A stretch of DNA of 64,000 bases from assembly GCF_937616625.2 (NCBI RefSeq), contig NC_065572.1, forward strand, positions 75,886,653 to 75,950,652, given 5' to 3'. This document shows, one piece after another, positions 1 to 12,145 of this stretch (position 1 is the stretch's first letter; each line of letters begins with the position of its first letter). The stretch comes from Mercurialis annua (taxonomy: Eukaryota; Streptophyta; Magnoliopsida; Malpighiales; Euphorbiaceae). The position numbers were made by a program, and so were the translations under genes. The notes below the pieces were generated by a model, which saw nothing but the letters and a program-made list of their open reading frames with translations, made no database searches and had not been told where the DNA came from.

Positions 1-312
1 CCAACGCATTCAAATGGACAAAGACTAGCCCCAATTCAGGAACACCAGCCAAGGCCTTCCAATGGCCATAATCTAATACCGATAGACGAGGAAGAGCCGC
101 CCAGGCGCTCTGATATTGGTCATTCCTCCATTCAGCAGCAACAGTCGTCGAGACGTTCCACATCAGAAGAGGTTGTCTTTACCACGCAATGGGAAACATT
201 TGATTCTACGCCGCCATTACTGTCGTCATCATCTGCATCCAATTCAGCCCCAAATAATAGTAATAATAATTCAGTTCATCAACCAAAATTTCCTTGGGAT
301 TTCTTTGGCTGA
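1..312 (+). CDS. 3'-terminal coding exon of an unidentified protein (partial)
   Basis: Frame 1 is open from the first base to TGA at 310-312 (103 codons) and ends in the residues FPWDFFG. The peptide is hydrophilic and disordered-looking: Pro, Ser, Gln and Asn rich, with an acidic DEEEPPRR stretch, a QQQQSS run and an SNNN tract near the end. This looks like the C-terminal tail of a longer nuclear or cytosolic protein whose remaining exons lie left of the window. I recognise no domain and assign no function. The first part could be read-through from an intron, because the upstream splice site is not visible. It is supported by the long open frame with codon use unlike the AT-rich flank, and by a polyadenylation motif about 150 bp downstream. 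Confidence 0.6.
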   Translation, partial: PTHSNGQRLAPIQEHQPRPSNGHNLIPIDEEEPPRRSDIGHSSIQQQQSSRRSTSEEVVFTTQWETFDSTPPLLSSSSASNSAPNNSNNNSVHQPKFPWDFFG

Positions 313-464
313 GATTTACGACAAGTAGTAGCTGTTCTGTTTTAAATGTGTGTTGATGTGCTTTTGATTTGTCTGCAGTTGGTTTGTTATAAATAGGGTC
401 TCCATTCTTTGATGTATTTAAATTTGTTTGGACCCCTGCCTTTAATCTCCCATTGAGTTCAACA

Positions 465-470
465 AATAAA
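465..470 (+). terminator. AATAAA polyadenylation signal of the gene ending at 312
   Basis: A canonical AATAAA lies about 153 bp after the stop codon in a T-rich 3' region. This spacing is usual for a plant 3' UTR. The cleavage site itself cannot be read from sequence. Confidence 0.4.
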
Positions 471-1902
471 TGGGGTAGGCTGCTGCTTCTATAGTCCATT
501 ATTGTAATCATAGTTGTTGAATTGTTCTCCTCCTCCTAAAAAAATATTCATTTGCCATTTGTATGTTCTGGTTTTTGATAATGATAGAGACATGCAAATA
601 TGAAAATTGTAGATTCCACTTCAAATTAATGGAGAAGATTTATAATTTGGGCATTCAATTTCAGTAGTATCTAAAAATATACTTATGCCTTTGTGAATGG
701 AATATGTTGTGGTGGTTGATGGTCTATTATTGAGCTTGTGCCTTGCTTCCCACACAGGCTACAAACTGCCGAAAAGAAAGGTTGTAATGAGGGGGATTTT
801 TAGCATTTAAGTAAACTGACTTGTCCAATCCAATTATATAGAGACGAGTGTTGTATAAAAGTTAACATGTAATGATAAGCATGGATTAGTTTATGTGTCT
901 TGGTCTATACTTTATTTCTTGCACTACAGTCATTTATTCCAAATTTAGTAAGGCTTGTGCTTTTGATCTGCCTATTGTGGAGGAGTAAAGAGCAAGTATG
1001 GTGATGTTGTTTTGTAATCCAGGTGCCATTGGATCCTTCAACTTCCAAAAAAAGACAGTTATGATGATTGTGCACATTATCAGGGCTTGACACATCATCA
1101 CATTTTCAACCTATAAACGATGACTAGGGTAGAAAGTAGAAACATTAACTTAATTAACTAAATCTTGAGAATAAAAGTCTGAAAAAGGAAAGCAATTATA
1201 TTGAATAGTGGAACAAAAGTCAAAGTGTAAAGTTGGCAGATGACATTATTTTAGTAAAACAAACATAGCACCATCAAAAGGGTTACCTTTATTTACTTCA
1301 TTAACCGCATTTCGTTTTTTCATATCATCTAATCTACGTCTCCCACCAACAAGATTCTGTGTGCAACTTTTAGTTTTAATTTCATAAGTGGAAGACGAAG
1401 TTGATAATTCATTTCAATATAATTGACATGAAATGAGTAAAGAGTCTTTCGCTTTACTACTCCAAATAAAATAAGAACAAAAAGAAAATTGTTTGTTCCA
1501 AAAATCACTATAAGCCCACATAGGGTTATGCCTTATTTTTGAAAGGTGAAACTTATTTAGAGAGATTCTTTTTTTATTTATTTCAAGCACAAAATACAAT
1601 TATTTTTGGTTTTTAGCCAAAAATCATCGTCTCTTACTTCATTTATTTTTTTGTTTGCTTTATTTTCGAATAAATTGGTCTAGTTTTGGAAATTTATGTG
1701 TGGTTTTTGTGTGTTTATAATTTTTTAAGATCGTTCTATTAATCTTTGGTTTGATCATGATTCTTTATCGTTTGGTCAAACTTCAAACGGCTACCAGAAA
1801 CTCAAACTCAAAATGGCTATAAACTGGATAAAAGAAATAACCGATTAGTCCTTCTATTGTAGGCATTATTTTTTGTCAAGTTCTTGATGAATCGAGATTT
1901 TG
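471..1902. other. Intergenic, no gene seen
   Basis: AT-rich DNA. Short open frames (for example 905-1093 on the minus strand) have no recognisable domain, and I see no RNA gene or delimited transposon. Confidence 0.5.
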
Positions 1903-1910
1903 CTCAAATC

Positions 1911-2877
1911 CAATATTTTTAAAACCGGACCGGAACGGGAACCGGCTTCGTCGGGAGTTCATGGTTCAACCGGGTTGGATCGTATTTTTTCATTTTAATA
2001 AATATAAATTTTTTAAGTATAAAATATATAACATTATAAAAAAATATAAAAACATATTTAAATAATGCCATATTTTTAAATTTTTATATAACAATTAAAA
2101 TAGAATTATAAATAATTAATGTTTAAGTGTATATAAAATAATTATTTTATATGATAAAAATTAATTGTAGTAAATTTTATTGTGTATATTATAATAATTA
2201 AATTTTTAAATATATGTAGAATAATTAATTTGTTTTAGAAAAAAAAAGTGTTGTAGATTATTATGAGAGAGAAAAAAAGAAAATGTAAATTATTATGAGA
2301 GATAAAAAAGTGTGGAAGAGAGAGAAAAACTGTATGAAAGAGAAAATAATATACTCCCTCCGTCCCAATAGAGTTGTCCACTTTGTCTTTATCACATAGT
2401 TTAAGAAAAGCAATCATTGTTTATAGTTTTTGTAAAATTTTCCTTACTTTTCTTGTCATACCCCTATTTAATGTAGGGTCCACATATAATTTACTTTTAT
2501 TAGTGGCCTTTAAATAGGGGTAATATAGAAAAATTAAGTGTAAAGTTAGTTATTCTTTGACAGTGGACAACTCTATTGGGACGGAGGGAGTATATAAAAA
2601 GTAAATGTGTAAGTGAGAGAAAAATAAACACTATAAGATGTAGACATGTGTAAAAAAAACCACAAAAATAATTTTTGGATAAAAAAGATACTTTTAACCT
2701 GCTTTTTTCAAAAATCGGGTTAGTCAAATTTTGGTCAAAAACCAAACTTTTCCGGTTCAATCCGGTTTTGACCAATTTTTTAAAAAGTTGACTTTTGTAT
2801 CAAACCGGACCGGACAGAAGACCGGTTTTCGGTTAACCCGGTCGAACCGGCCAGGCCGGTCTGATTTGATAACATTG
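1911..2877. mobile_element. Non-autonomous hAT-like element with CCGG-rich ends
   Basis: The left end reads CAATATTTTTAAAACCGGACC. The reverse complement of the right end reads CAATGTTATCAAATCAGACC, giving an imperfect terminal inverted repeat. It is flanked by 8-bp direct repeats with one mismatch (CTCAAATC at 1903-1910, CTCAAACC at 2878-2885), the TSD size of hAT elements. Both subterminal regions are rich in ACCGG/CCGGTT words; the centre is AT-rich and holds no transposase. A Stowaway MITE sits inside it, so this element is the older of the two. Confidence 0.7.
2354..2590. mobile_element. Stowaway (Tc1/mariner) MITE nested in the hAT-like element
   Basis: The terminal inverted repeats begin CTCCCTCCGTCCCAATAGAG and run for about 28 bp with near-perfect complementarity at the right end. 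A TA dinucleotide flanks each side (2352-2353 and 2591-2592). CTCCCTCC termini with TA duplication are diagnostic of plant Stowaway elements. It has no coding capacity at 237 bp, and the high terminal similarity suggests a fairly recent insertion. Confidence 0.9.
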
Positions 2878-2885
2878 CTCAAACC

Positions 2886-3433
2886 GATGAAATATATTTG
2901 CAACTAGACAAGTTGAAATGGAAGCTGTAAAGGTGTAAATAGAGTCAGAGAATTTTCTTCACTTCTTTTAAAATTTGCATATTTAAATTTTTTTTGTTGT
3001 TTTTTTTTTGTCGATCGATTGTTAGGTTTAAGTGAGTTTTTACTATTTTGTATATATATGATGTACTTCAACATTCTAATAGCTTTTTTATAAACACATT
3101 TTAAATAGCTTATCAATACCAATCTAATGTTTAAAAAACTTGAGGTTATTTAAAATTGATATAAAAGTACTTGACAATGTAGGCAGCTAATTTAGTAAGA
3201 AGAGTAAATACAAAATATTATAAATATTTGAATACTTAGACCCTTTAATTTATAAAGAAAATGAGTTAATGATTATACCAAGTGAACATGAAAAACAAAA
3301 GTTTTGGTCTATAACAACACTTGAGGAAAGTTCAGAAATGAGAGAGGATGTATGGTCCATGAAGAGTGGGTCAAGGTTGAGGTCACACTACGACTTACGG
3401 CCCATATGTTCAATGGATCAAACACTTTCTTCT
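2886..3433. other. AT-rich intergenic, no gene seen
   Basis: No coding frame with recognisable content and no delimited repeat. Confidence 0.4.
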
Positions 3434-3481
3434 ATGGACTTATATTTTGATGGACTTATATTTTGATGGACTTATATTTCG
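3434..3481. repeat. Three tandem copies of a 16-bp unit
   Basis: ATGGACTTATATTTTG is repeated three times head to tail (3434, 3450, 3466); the last copy has one change (TTTCG). The near-perfect copies point to a recent local duplication. Confidence 0.85.
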
Positions 3482-3580
3482 ACATAATAGAGAGATTTCA
3501 CTGTTTCTGAATACATTACTGAGCAAACCATTATATTCAGAGGCCCAGTATAGCACCCAGTTTGGTCTGAGAAAAATAAA

Positions 3581-3972
3581 GGCAAAAATACTGAAAACTC
3601 CCCCACCTTTGAATTTTTTTTCAATTCCACCACCACCTAGGAGAATTCTCAGTTGCACCCTATTTAGGGTTTTCAGTTTTCATCTGTACCCTAAAATAAA
3701 AAAAATTGATAATTTAATTAATTGAATGATAAAATTATTAAAACCAACTAAATAGAGGGATTGTATCATTATTTTTTCCATTTGAAAAAAACAAATAAAT
3801 TAGTATATGAAAGATTAATTAAACTTTATTCTAAATAAAAAGAGGTCATTTTAGTCAATTGGGGTACAGATGAAAACTGAAAACTCTAAATAGAGTGTAA
3901 TTGAAAATTCTCCTACGTGGTGGTGCAATTGAAAATAAAATTAAAGGTGGGGTTTTTTTAAATATTTTTGCC
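3581..3972. mobile_element. MULE-type MITE, 392 bp
   Basis: The 9-bp direct repeat AAAAATAAA (3572-3580 and 3973-3981) flanks a sequence starting GGCAAAAATA and ending TATTTTTGCC. Inverted repeats of about 110 bp include the words ATCTGTACCC and GGGTACAGAT. Long terminal inverted repeats with a 9-bp TSD are the Mutator-like signature. There is no coding capacity. It is structurally similar to the element at 7474-7914. Confidence 0.8.
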
Positions 3973-3981
3973 AAAAATAAA

Positions 3982-4861
3982 AGAATGTCTACAAAAATAT
4001 CTAAAGAACACAAAATCTTTGTAATAGATTAGCACATTAACTTTTTTTATAAATAAAATGCATCTCAACAAAATAAGATTGGAGTTAATGTTCTAACCAA
4101 CTCCTAGTATTGTACATTATCAAAGTGAAAATTTCCTAAAAAGTATATAAATTAATATTATTAATATATAATTTTACTAAAAAGTATATAAATTAATATT
4201 ATTACTATTGTATTATCTCTTATTTACAATTATCATATGATGTTGACTTTTATTCATTTTATGATTGATGAAAATGTTTGGTTTGAATCAAAATTTGATT
4301 TTGTTCAAACGTGTTGCCTCATAATTCGTTAATTGACCGATAAAATACTTTAATTGATAACTTACAGCAGTTAGGTAAGACTAAAAAAGATTTGGCTTTA
4401 TGTAATTTTTCATCTAAAATATTTTTACTAGCATTCCCAAGTAATCATTGATTGTGCATATTGTTTTATCTATGTGGTTATCTTTCACCGGTAAGTTTTT
4501 ATAATGATAGTTTTGATGTGTTATTGATACAAATTCCAAAATAAGCGCGATTCGTTTTTATCACTAATTTTGCATATAGCGTTAGCTTGGTTGGTGCTCT
4601 ACGTTTTCTTGGCGAACTATATAGATTGTGATAAAGGCATTGAAGCTTCATATATCAAGAAAAGATGTGTTACTCGCAAGATATACAATGATTTAATATA
4701 AATTTATTTTTAATTAAATTAAAATTAAATAAATTGGAGCTAATTTCGTATATGTTTTATAATACTGATAGTAAACTAAGCAGTAATTTATTTTAATTTT
4801 ATAATTTAAAAAATAAATTAATTGTAGTTTTTTAAGTAAGTTGATAGTAAATCAATAGTAA
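3982..4861. other. AT-rich intergenic, no gene seen
   Basis: Contains a short direct repeat (about 4137-4163 and 4174-4203, AAAAGTATATAAATTAATATT) but no gene. Confidence 0.4.
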
Positions 4862-4872
4862 ACTTATCTTTT

Positions 4873-5033
4873 TTTTTTTGGGACTCATCCGATTTCCAAG
4901 GCCTCGCCCTGAATAATCCGGATACGACCCGCGTTGCGCACCTGCCATGGTGGGTAGGTGTGCCAGCAGGGATTTTCTGCATTCATAAGGCTTGAACCCG
5001 AGACCTTGTTTCAGCGACAACAAGCCGCTTACC
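4873..5033 (-). mobile_element. tRNA-derived SINE, family A, minus strand
   Basis: On the minus strand it starts with a tRNA-like pol III promoter: an A-box-like TGGTAAGCGG and a B-box-like GGGTTCAAGCC about 40 bp on. It ends in an A tract (the T run at 4871-4879 on the + strand). An exact 11-bp duplication ACTTATCTTTT flanks it (4862-4872 and 5034-5044). Box A, box B, tail and TSD together make the call firm. It is GC-richer than its surroundings. Confidence 0.85.
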
Positions 5034-5044
5034 ACTTATCTTTT

Positions 5045-6480
5045 AATAACCGATAGTAGACGTTAAATTAATTTTTTTAAAACCGTATTTTTGCAAATAA
5101 AAATCGTATTTTTTAATTTTTACAAGTCAAATCGTATTTTTATAATAAATTTGATCAACTCGTACTTTCAAAGTATTTTATATTTTTACGGGTATTTTTA
5201 AAAAACATATCTTTTATGAATTTTCAAAAGCCCTCTTTAGATAAATACTTATAAAAAGCTAAAATATTCTAAAAAGATACAACGTCAAAATTTGTTAGAA
5301 TTTGTAAATTTTGTTTTGCAAAAATAACTTTTGTTATTTTTAAAAATATTTTTTTTAATCTCAAAAATACGATTTTGGTCAACCAGCGGTATACTAAAGG
5401 GTTACTAACGATATATTAAAAAATAATTTATATTTTAAATGCATAGTATAAGTTTACTAAAAAAATATTAACGATGTACTAAAAAATAATTAACTATAAG
5501 TTTATCAGCGGTTTACTCACGGTTCACTAACGGTATTCTTAATATAATTTTTTTAAAATGCAGTTTGTTTAAAATATATAATTCAAGTTTGACAATGGTC
5601 TACTAACGATTGATTAACAGTAAAATCAAAATAAACTTTATTATAAATTTACCAACGGTTATCCTATCGTTTACTAACAGTGTACTAAAAATAAAATTAT
5701 TGGTACTATAAGTAAACCACTGGTTAAGAAACAAACAATTACAAATATATAAGTGAAAAGAAATTACATTAGTAAATCAAGAGCATCATTGGAGGACAAC
5801 CAACTGTTTACCCAAAGTTAATCATTGGTTAACCAACACCAATCTATACCTATCAAATAAACCAAACAAATTTACATAAGAGTTGAATTAGTATCCGCCG
5901 TTCAACATCTCTCTCAATCTCAGCTCCCAACATCGTCATCGTCATCATCTTAGCTAAATCAATTTCAGACGCCGGAATCCGAAACTTCTCTTCAATTTTC
6001 AACAAATCAACACGATGGTAAATCTAGTGTCTACTTCTCCAAATGGATCTTGGACCGTCTGGTGAAGCTCTTCCTCTTTCGCCTCCTTCCTCCGTCGAAC
6101 TCACTCAGTTCAATAACACAGCGCCATCTCCGTCTCCATAGCAACAGTGCGCCAACTTTGGCTCCATTGGAGAACAACAACTGATTGGAAAATAGAAGAG
6201 AATAGCAACTGATTTTGGTCGATGGCGATGATGATTCACACCGCCGCTGTTCCTCGATGGTTGATGCATAGATTTTTACGCCGACGGACAAACCCTCGCG
6301 CAATCAGTATGATGAAGAAACAGGCGAAGAAGAGAAAAACAGATTTATAGGGTTTGCTTTTGAAAATGATTGTAGTGGAAAAAAAGATTAAAGAGATAAG
6401 GGGGCCTTTGTGAAATAATAAAAACTTAAAAATGAAAAAGAAAACGTAATTATATAAAAGCAAACTTAACAGCGTAATGG
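5045..6480. repeat. Degenerate repeat region with TACTAACGGT-like words and a GC-richer end
   Basis: From about 5380 to 5850 variants of TACTAACGGT / GGTTTACTAACG recur many times with AT-rich spacers. From about 5890 to 6310 the sequence turns GC-richer (CGTCATCGTCATCATC, CGCCGGAATCC, CGACGGA words). The short minus frames here do not resemble a known protein. The layout, private reiterated motif then a biased end, matches the MULEs at 39850 and 42627, but I found no convincing TSD, so the edges are approximate. Confidence 0.35.
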
Positions 6481-7028
6481 TGGGATTATTTTGGACAACT
6501 GATGTGCTTTATATAATTAAGTTTTTCAAAAAAAAAACTTTGGCCTATGACGAAACATTGCTAATATGACCATTTTTATGAAAGCCCATTAACAGACATG
6601 AGCTTACAACCTTACATTAAAACTTCAAAGCTACAAAGAAAAAGGTTAGATGCAAAATGTGGGAAAGGGGTGGACAACATCAAACCCTATCATATATAGT
6701 ACTTCTTTAGCATCCGATTTGGAATGAAAGTGCTAGTTGACATTCTAATCCACAAACAACAAATACAGCTTTAAAGTTGCACGTTAAATCTGGTAAGTGG
6801 GTGTGGGTGGGTTTACACTTTCAGCAGAGTTATAAGAATGAGCTATTTCTACTTCTTTTCGTTGTTTATTCCACAATTTTCATTGTTAAATTTAGGTTGC
6901 ATTGTGCAATTCTGATTCTTCATGGGTTTATTGTTCTTAACGATACACCCATTCACAAAACCCAATCACATAACCCGACACCTAATGGTCTGAAAAGCTT
7001 TTTAGTTAGTTTATGATGTGTTATAGAT
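6481..7028. other. Intergenic, no gene seen
   Basis: The frame at 6777-7016 has no recognisable domain. Nothing else is supported. Confidence 0.4.
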
Positions 7029-7210
7029 GATTTTCAACTATAACACGATATCTTTAAGTTTGTCACATCCATATTAATTCTCATTCGAATATGATAAGTT
7101 TTTTACGGAAGGTAAAACTCTAATCCTAAATTTTAAACGACTATAATTCGCTCCCACAATCTCATCGATATTTAAATCAGAAAAGCGCCTTATAAACCCA
7201 CATGCACTTT
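7029..7210 (-). mobile_element. tRNA-derived SINE, family B, diverged copy
   Basis: It matches the well-preserved family B SINE at 19994-20203 along its whole length: GATTTTCAACTATAA, then CCTAAATTTTAAACG, then AAAGCGCCTTAT, but with many substitutions and a damaged B box. Edges are approximate because no TSD survives. Confidence 0.6.
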
Positions 7211-7473
7211 GAAATTGAAAAAGACGTACTTATATGTACATCCGTACTTAAGTATACAAAAATCTGATTTTAAAAAACTATTGACAAGTAATATACAAGG
7301 CCCTTCTTCAAGATTTTATTTAAAATAATAAAATTAGCTTATTAATAAGTAGTTGGAATTAAATTATTATTTATAACTAAAAAATGGAAAATGTATTATA
7401 TTTTATTAATGTGAGATGTCTGATAAGGTACCATCAGTTTGAATTGATTTAAAACTGTACTACTTTAAAAGAA

Positions 7474-7914
7474 GGCCTAATCACTCAAAAGTCCTCCATT
7501 TTTAAACTTTTTTTCAATTGCACTCTGACGTTGAAAATTTCTCTCAAAACCCTCTCACCTTTAAATTCCATTCCAATTACACCTTGACGTTGAAAAATCC
7601 TCCCTACTTTAGATTTTTTTTCCAGTTGTACCTCAAATTGAAAATTTTTATGGTTTTAATTTTAAAAAGTTATTGGATATAAATTTAGGAAGAATGCTTT
7701 TTTTACATCATTAATAATATTAGCGTTTAATTAGAATATAGATTAAAAGTAAAAGATTATTTTAAATTTTTTTCCATGTGAAAAGAGGTCAATTTACTAT
7801 TTTGGGGTACAATTGAAAAAGAATTTAAAGGTAGGGGGGTTTTGAGATGATTTTCCTACATCGAGGTGTAATTAAAAAAAGTTTAAAAATGAAGGGCTTT
7901 TAAGTGTTTTAGCC
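7474..7914. mobile_element. MULE-type MITE, 441 bp
   Basis: An exact 9-bp TSD TTAAAAGAA (7465-7473 and 7915-7923) flanks GGCCTAATCACT...AGTGTTTTAGCC. Inverted repeats of about 60 bp or more contain TTTTTAAACTTTTTTTCAATTG and its complement. There is no coding frame. It shares the GGC terminus and the long A/T-rich inverted arms of the element at 3581-3972. Confidence 0.8.
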
Positions 7915-7923
7915 TTAAAAGAA

Positions 7924-8381
7924 TGTTAGACAAGTAGTAATATACAATCTATCTTAATAAATTGAAAAAGAAAAACCAAGTTGGATTGCATATATTAATA
8001 TGACTGAAAGAGTGCATAAAATGCAAAGTTTTGACACGGAACCGAATGCCAAGGCTGCTATAAAGTTGTCTCAAATATGTGGGACGACTCTGCCTACATC
8101 TCGGATAACTCCTAAACTGTAGTATATTAGTATTACTCAAAAGTCAGTTTTGCCTCTTAATTTATCATTAAATCGAATAAGATCAAACTCTCAACTTTAA
8201 ATATATAATATATTAACTTATCGTAGCATTCAGTTTCAATTTATACATCACGGTTCACTGATTTTCAACTACTTTTATTTTAATTTGTATATCACATTTT
8301 AATAATTTTATTTAATCTCAGATGGGAGTAAACGAGTTAAAACATTGGGTATAAAATTATGAATTTTTTTTAGTACGGGGT
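7924..8381. other. Intergenic, no gene seen
   Basis: AT-rich; the minus frame at 7949-8140 is not recognisable. Confidence 0.35.
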
Positions 8382-8520
8382 CTATGAGGTTTTTTGAACG
8401 AGTCTCACCATAAAACGACACTTTTAAATTTTTCATATTCAGACTAATTTTCACTCATGTCGTATATGGTAAGCAAATTCTGATCTCAAATTTTATATGA
8501 TTGTATACATGAGTAAATTC
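8382..8520 (-). mobile_element. SINE family B fragment, highly diverged
   Basis: It carries the family B order: CCATAAAACGACACTTTTAA, TCAGACTAATTTTCACTC, CTCAAATTTTATATGATTG, ACATGAGTAAATTC. The tRNA-like 5' end is missing. Confidence 0.45.
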
Positions 8521-8725
8521 CCCACGTACGCAATACATGTAGATAGTAGATGTTCCCAAAACAGGGTTCCGTAGCCTGTGTTGTTGGCATTTTGGGCGTT
8601 CCATTTGATGTTTGATGGCCAAGTGCTTCATTTACTTTTCCTGAAAATGACCTTCTCACTTTCTTACCATCACTTTATCTCATACAAGATTTTAAGGTCG
8701 AGATTTTAATTGTTTTTCCTTTACT

Positions 8726-8749
8726 ACCAATACCAATACCAATACCAAT
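8726..8749. repeat. (ACCAAT)4 hexanucleotide microsatellite
   Basis: Four perfect head-to-tail copies of ACCAAT. Confidence 0.9.
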
Positions 8750-9837
8750 CAAATCTGATGTGATCGTCATCATGAACATGGATTCTTAATCATCCATTTT
8801 GAATTTTTTATTTGATAAGATAAGGAATAAGAAGTTCATATACCATTATTTATTTCAACTTTCACTCAATTATTAATTTAGAAGATTTATGGATCTTGTT
8901 ACCATAGATTCACTTTCCTAGCCACTAGCTAAGAGTGCACTACACTATCAGATGCTTATGATAGTACAAGATAATGTATTTCTAATTACGATAATACTAA
9001 AATTTTCCATTTATTCACTTATTTTTACACAAAAATTAATTCACTTAAGCATTAACGTGGTTTGTAAAAAATAAAATCTGAATTTTGCAGGTATCAGATC
9101 TCTTTGGGGCCCGACTTGTAAAAGCTTCATAATTATACAGTTATATTTATTCAATAATGGCTTAATTTATCTAAAAATACTACATTTTTTTGACTTTTCT
9201 TATTTATGGCCTCAGCTTTTGAAATTTTCAGTTTAAACTAATTTATCAATTTTTAGTTTCAATTAAATTGGAATGACAAAAATTTCAAATACATCATTCA
9301 TATTACTTTATATTTAACTTTTTAATGATAAAAATACAAATTAGAACGATATGAAACAAATATAAAAGATATATCTGATTTTTTTTTATTTCAATTGTGA
9401 TAATGGCTACAATTGACATTAAAAATAAAAATAGACTAAAATTAAGAAGTTTAAAATGTAATGCTATAAACAAAAAAAAATTGAGAAAATATAGATACTT
9501 TTGAATGTTAAACTTTTAATAATAAATTATAAGACTATGAAAAATATATTGACTCTATTTTTGACGAATTCAATCAAGAATATTTTAATCTATTTCAAAT
9601 AAAACTTAATTATTAATTAAAAACTATTAAGATAATCATTAAAATTAGAGTACTAATTAAAATAAACTACTATGTGAAGATAAACTAGAATACTAATTAA
9701 AATAAATTACTATGGTGAGATAATTGTATAAAGTACTAATTAAAATAGACTACTTTGACTATTTAATGATTACTATTTTAATCATATAGAATTCTAAATA
9801 AGGTAAACAATTTCGATGAGCTACTATTTTAATTTTA
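8750..9837. other. AT-rich intergenic
   Basis: No gene. About 9645-9750 holds three loose copies of a unit containing TACTAATTAAAATAAACTACTATG, which looks like an old local repeat. Confidence 0.35.
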
Positions 9838-10020
9838 ATTTTATATTTTCTATAATTATAAAATTTGGGTACTAATTGAAAAAATTTAAACAATTAAAAC
9901 AACCATCTAAAATATTTAATGAAATAAATTATTTCAAAATTAACTATTATTTCAAATTTTATTTGATCATTTGACGAGTCACACTACGAGCCACGCGTGA
10001 AACACGTAAAGGGACACTAG
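9838..10020. mobile_element. Helitron-like 3' end
   Basis: About 180 bp here matches 48640-48823: TATAATTATAAAATTTG, then TTAAACAATTAAAACAA, then ACACTACGAGCCACG. Both copies end GACACTAG. The terminus CTAG preceded by a short hairpin (CGTG-AAA-CACG) and followed here by T fits the Helitron rule 3'-CTRR|T. No matching 5' end is seen upstream, so this is probably a truncated copy. Confidence 0.45.
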
Positions 10021-10053
10021 TTGTAATAAATGTGTGCAACTGTTTATGGCAAT

Positions 10054-10147
10054 ATTATATTACTGTCATCATTTTAATGACGTGGTATAATATGATTGGT
10101 TGAGTTTACAGATGACATGATGAATTGAATCTATTTAAAAAGAATTC
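10054..10147. mobile_element. Half copy of the foldback MITE at 34152-34375
   Basis: CATCATTTTAATGACGTGG, TGATTGGTTGAGTTTACAG and AAAGAATTC follow the same order as the right arm of the 34.2-kb element. The left arm is absent. Confidence 0.45.
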
Positions 10148-11989
10148 AACAATTAAATTGATTGAATAAAAAAGGAAAATTTGCAATAAAATTATGAAAT
10201 TTAAATAGACTTGTAAAATTGAAAAGTTTTAAATACATTGATAATTTTTTTTAAAAAGAAGTTAGGTTTTTTGAATTGTTGTGTTTAAATAATTATTTTT
10301 CGTGAAGTTAGGTTGGAGTCTCCCATGATGCAACATTTGCATAAAGCGATTAGGAAGAGGTGGGGGAGGTGGTTTGAATAACTTTTGAAATGCTTGCATG
10401 GATGCTTTATTAAACTTGAACCAATGAAAGATATGTGGTAGCTAGAGCTTTAAAATGGCAAAACTTTCGGTCGAATGGAAAAACCAGCAAAAGTAGAGAA
10501 ACGTCAGCGGGTGAAGCGTATGCAGATGCAATGTGGGTTGGTGGATCAGCCTTCAGACTTTGTTTGCTTTTCAACTTTCAAACTCCAAAGCATGCGCTTC
10601 CGGTGAGCATGAATCCTGATTTAAACTTATCGTCAAATCAACGACTACATTCACACATATCTTTTCCACTTTATTGAATGCAAATGGAGATCTAATTAAG
10701 GGGCAGATGAATATGCATGCATATGCATGCTTAGAGATCACGTTCCCCTAAAAAGATACAGTAAAAGTGTATTAAATAATTTCAAACGTGATCGAATGGA
10801 ACAATTCTGATAAGACTCGTAGCTAGCTATGCGTCACCAAAGAAAGTTGAGGCGGAGGATTAGCCTTTCGGCTTTTTGCCTTTTGGCAGTGCGCAAAGGT
10901 TCATTGAAATCCATTACATAAACAAATAGACCCAAATTGTGTCATCTCCTATACATCATTTCCAACCTATAAATTATTTCTTTTTCTTATGCAAAACTAT
11001 GGATATATATCACTTTTATAATTATGTGTCTACCTTCTACATCCATTATTGTAATTACCTATTTTAATGTATTCTTATGTATTCAGATCTTTGTATGCAT
11101 TACTATTAGGTGTGTAAAATATATTTAGTATATGCTTGATTGATCAATTAGTTTAAACAACTTGGACTATTTTAGTGTGAGCCTACCGAATTCGCCGATA
11201 ATGTCAATCTGCAATTGTAGTTTTTCCACATATCCATGGACGCTATTAATTGGGACATTTTTTGTATAATGAATATCATAATGGAATATATATAACTCTC
11301 AATTCTCATTCCCTTTTCGCTTCCTCCTGTAATTCTTTTTTAAATCTTAGAATTACAATGTATGAAATATTTCAAAACGTAACAAAAATAATGCGTATAT
11401 ATCTATAATATCATTTTTATGATAAAAACTAAATATTATCAATATTCCTACATTTTATTTAAAAATATTATAATATTACGATTGTATTATATGTACACTT
11501 AAACTTTAATCTAAGGCGATACCAAATATGTATTTTTGTTTTTGATAATATGAAGCAGCAAAAATTAAAATAAAATTTATAAAGTTGTTGATTAATAAAA
11601 TTAATGTCAAATTAAAATCTATTGATACACATTATACTGAAAATTAGGCATCTAATAATCGTTTATATACAAAGAATAACAAATTTGAGGATAAAAAATA
11701 AAATATTTTTATTTAAATTTAATCAATTAAAAAAAATTCTCTAAAATTTAAGGCTTATATATACATAAAAAAATAATGAAATGTAATCCTATGTGAAAAT
11801 AATAATAATATTAAACATATTAATTTAAAATTTTAAAATACAATTTTGGAAGTTTAAACGAATGAATTTAACTTAAAGGCAATAAATTCTTTACCAAAAC
11901 TAATGAATTACTGTCCTGTTTTCAAACAAAATAGATTTAGAAATCATCAAACTCGCATACTTTAGATTCCAATAGGATTACAAAAATAG
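10148..11989. other. Intergenic, no supported gene
   Basis: An 80-codon frame at 10435-10677 starts at GTG, has no recognisable domain, and I do not call it a gene. A 16-bp palindrome GCATGCATATGCATGC lies at 10715-10730. The rest is AT-rich. Confidence 0.4.
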
Positions 11990-12145
11990 TGTAGAATTTT
12001 TGTATATTAGAAAACTGTATTTTAGCAACGGATTTTTCCATCGCTAAAGGCTAAAATCCGTCGATAAATTAAATTTTCTGTTGATAAGAGACTACAATTC
12101 GTTGTTAAATTAAAAAAATTCCGTCGGTAATTTTTCTAGTAGTTA
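11990..12145. mobile_element. Degenerate mini-CACTA remnant
   Basis: The left side has TTAGAAAACTGTATTTTAGC, a decayed form of the CTAGAAAACAGTCATTTAGC end of the CACTA at 41352. The right side ends TTTTTCTAGTAGT, the complement of ACTACTAGAAAAA. Between them are CAACGGATTTTTCC, CGTCGATAA and CCGTCGGTAA, decayed subterminal GCGACGGA repeats. It has no coding content and is only about 155 bp. Confidence 0.6.

Noticed and set aside
6031..6463. Minus-strand frames of 75-90 codons
   Set aside because: No domain, no clear start context, and they lie in a GC-biased end of a repeat region.
10435..10677. 80-codon frame in a less AT-rich spot
   Set aside because: It starts at GTG, shows no recognisable motif and has no splice or promoter context.
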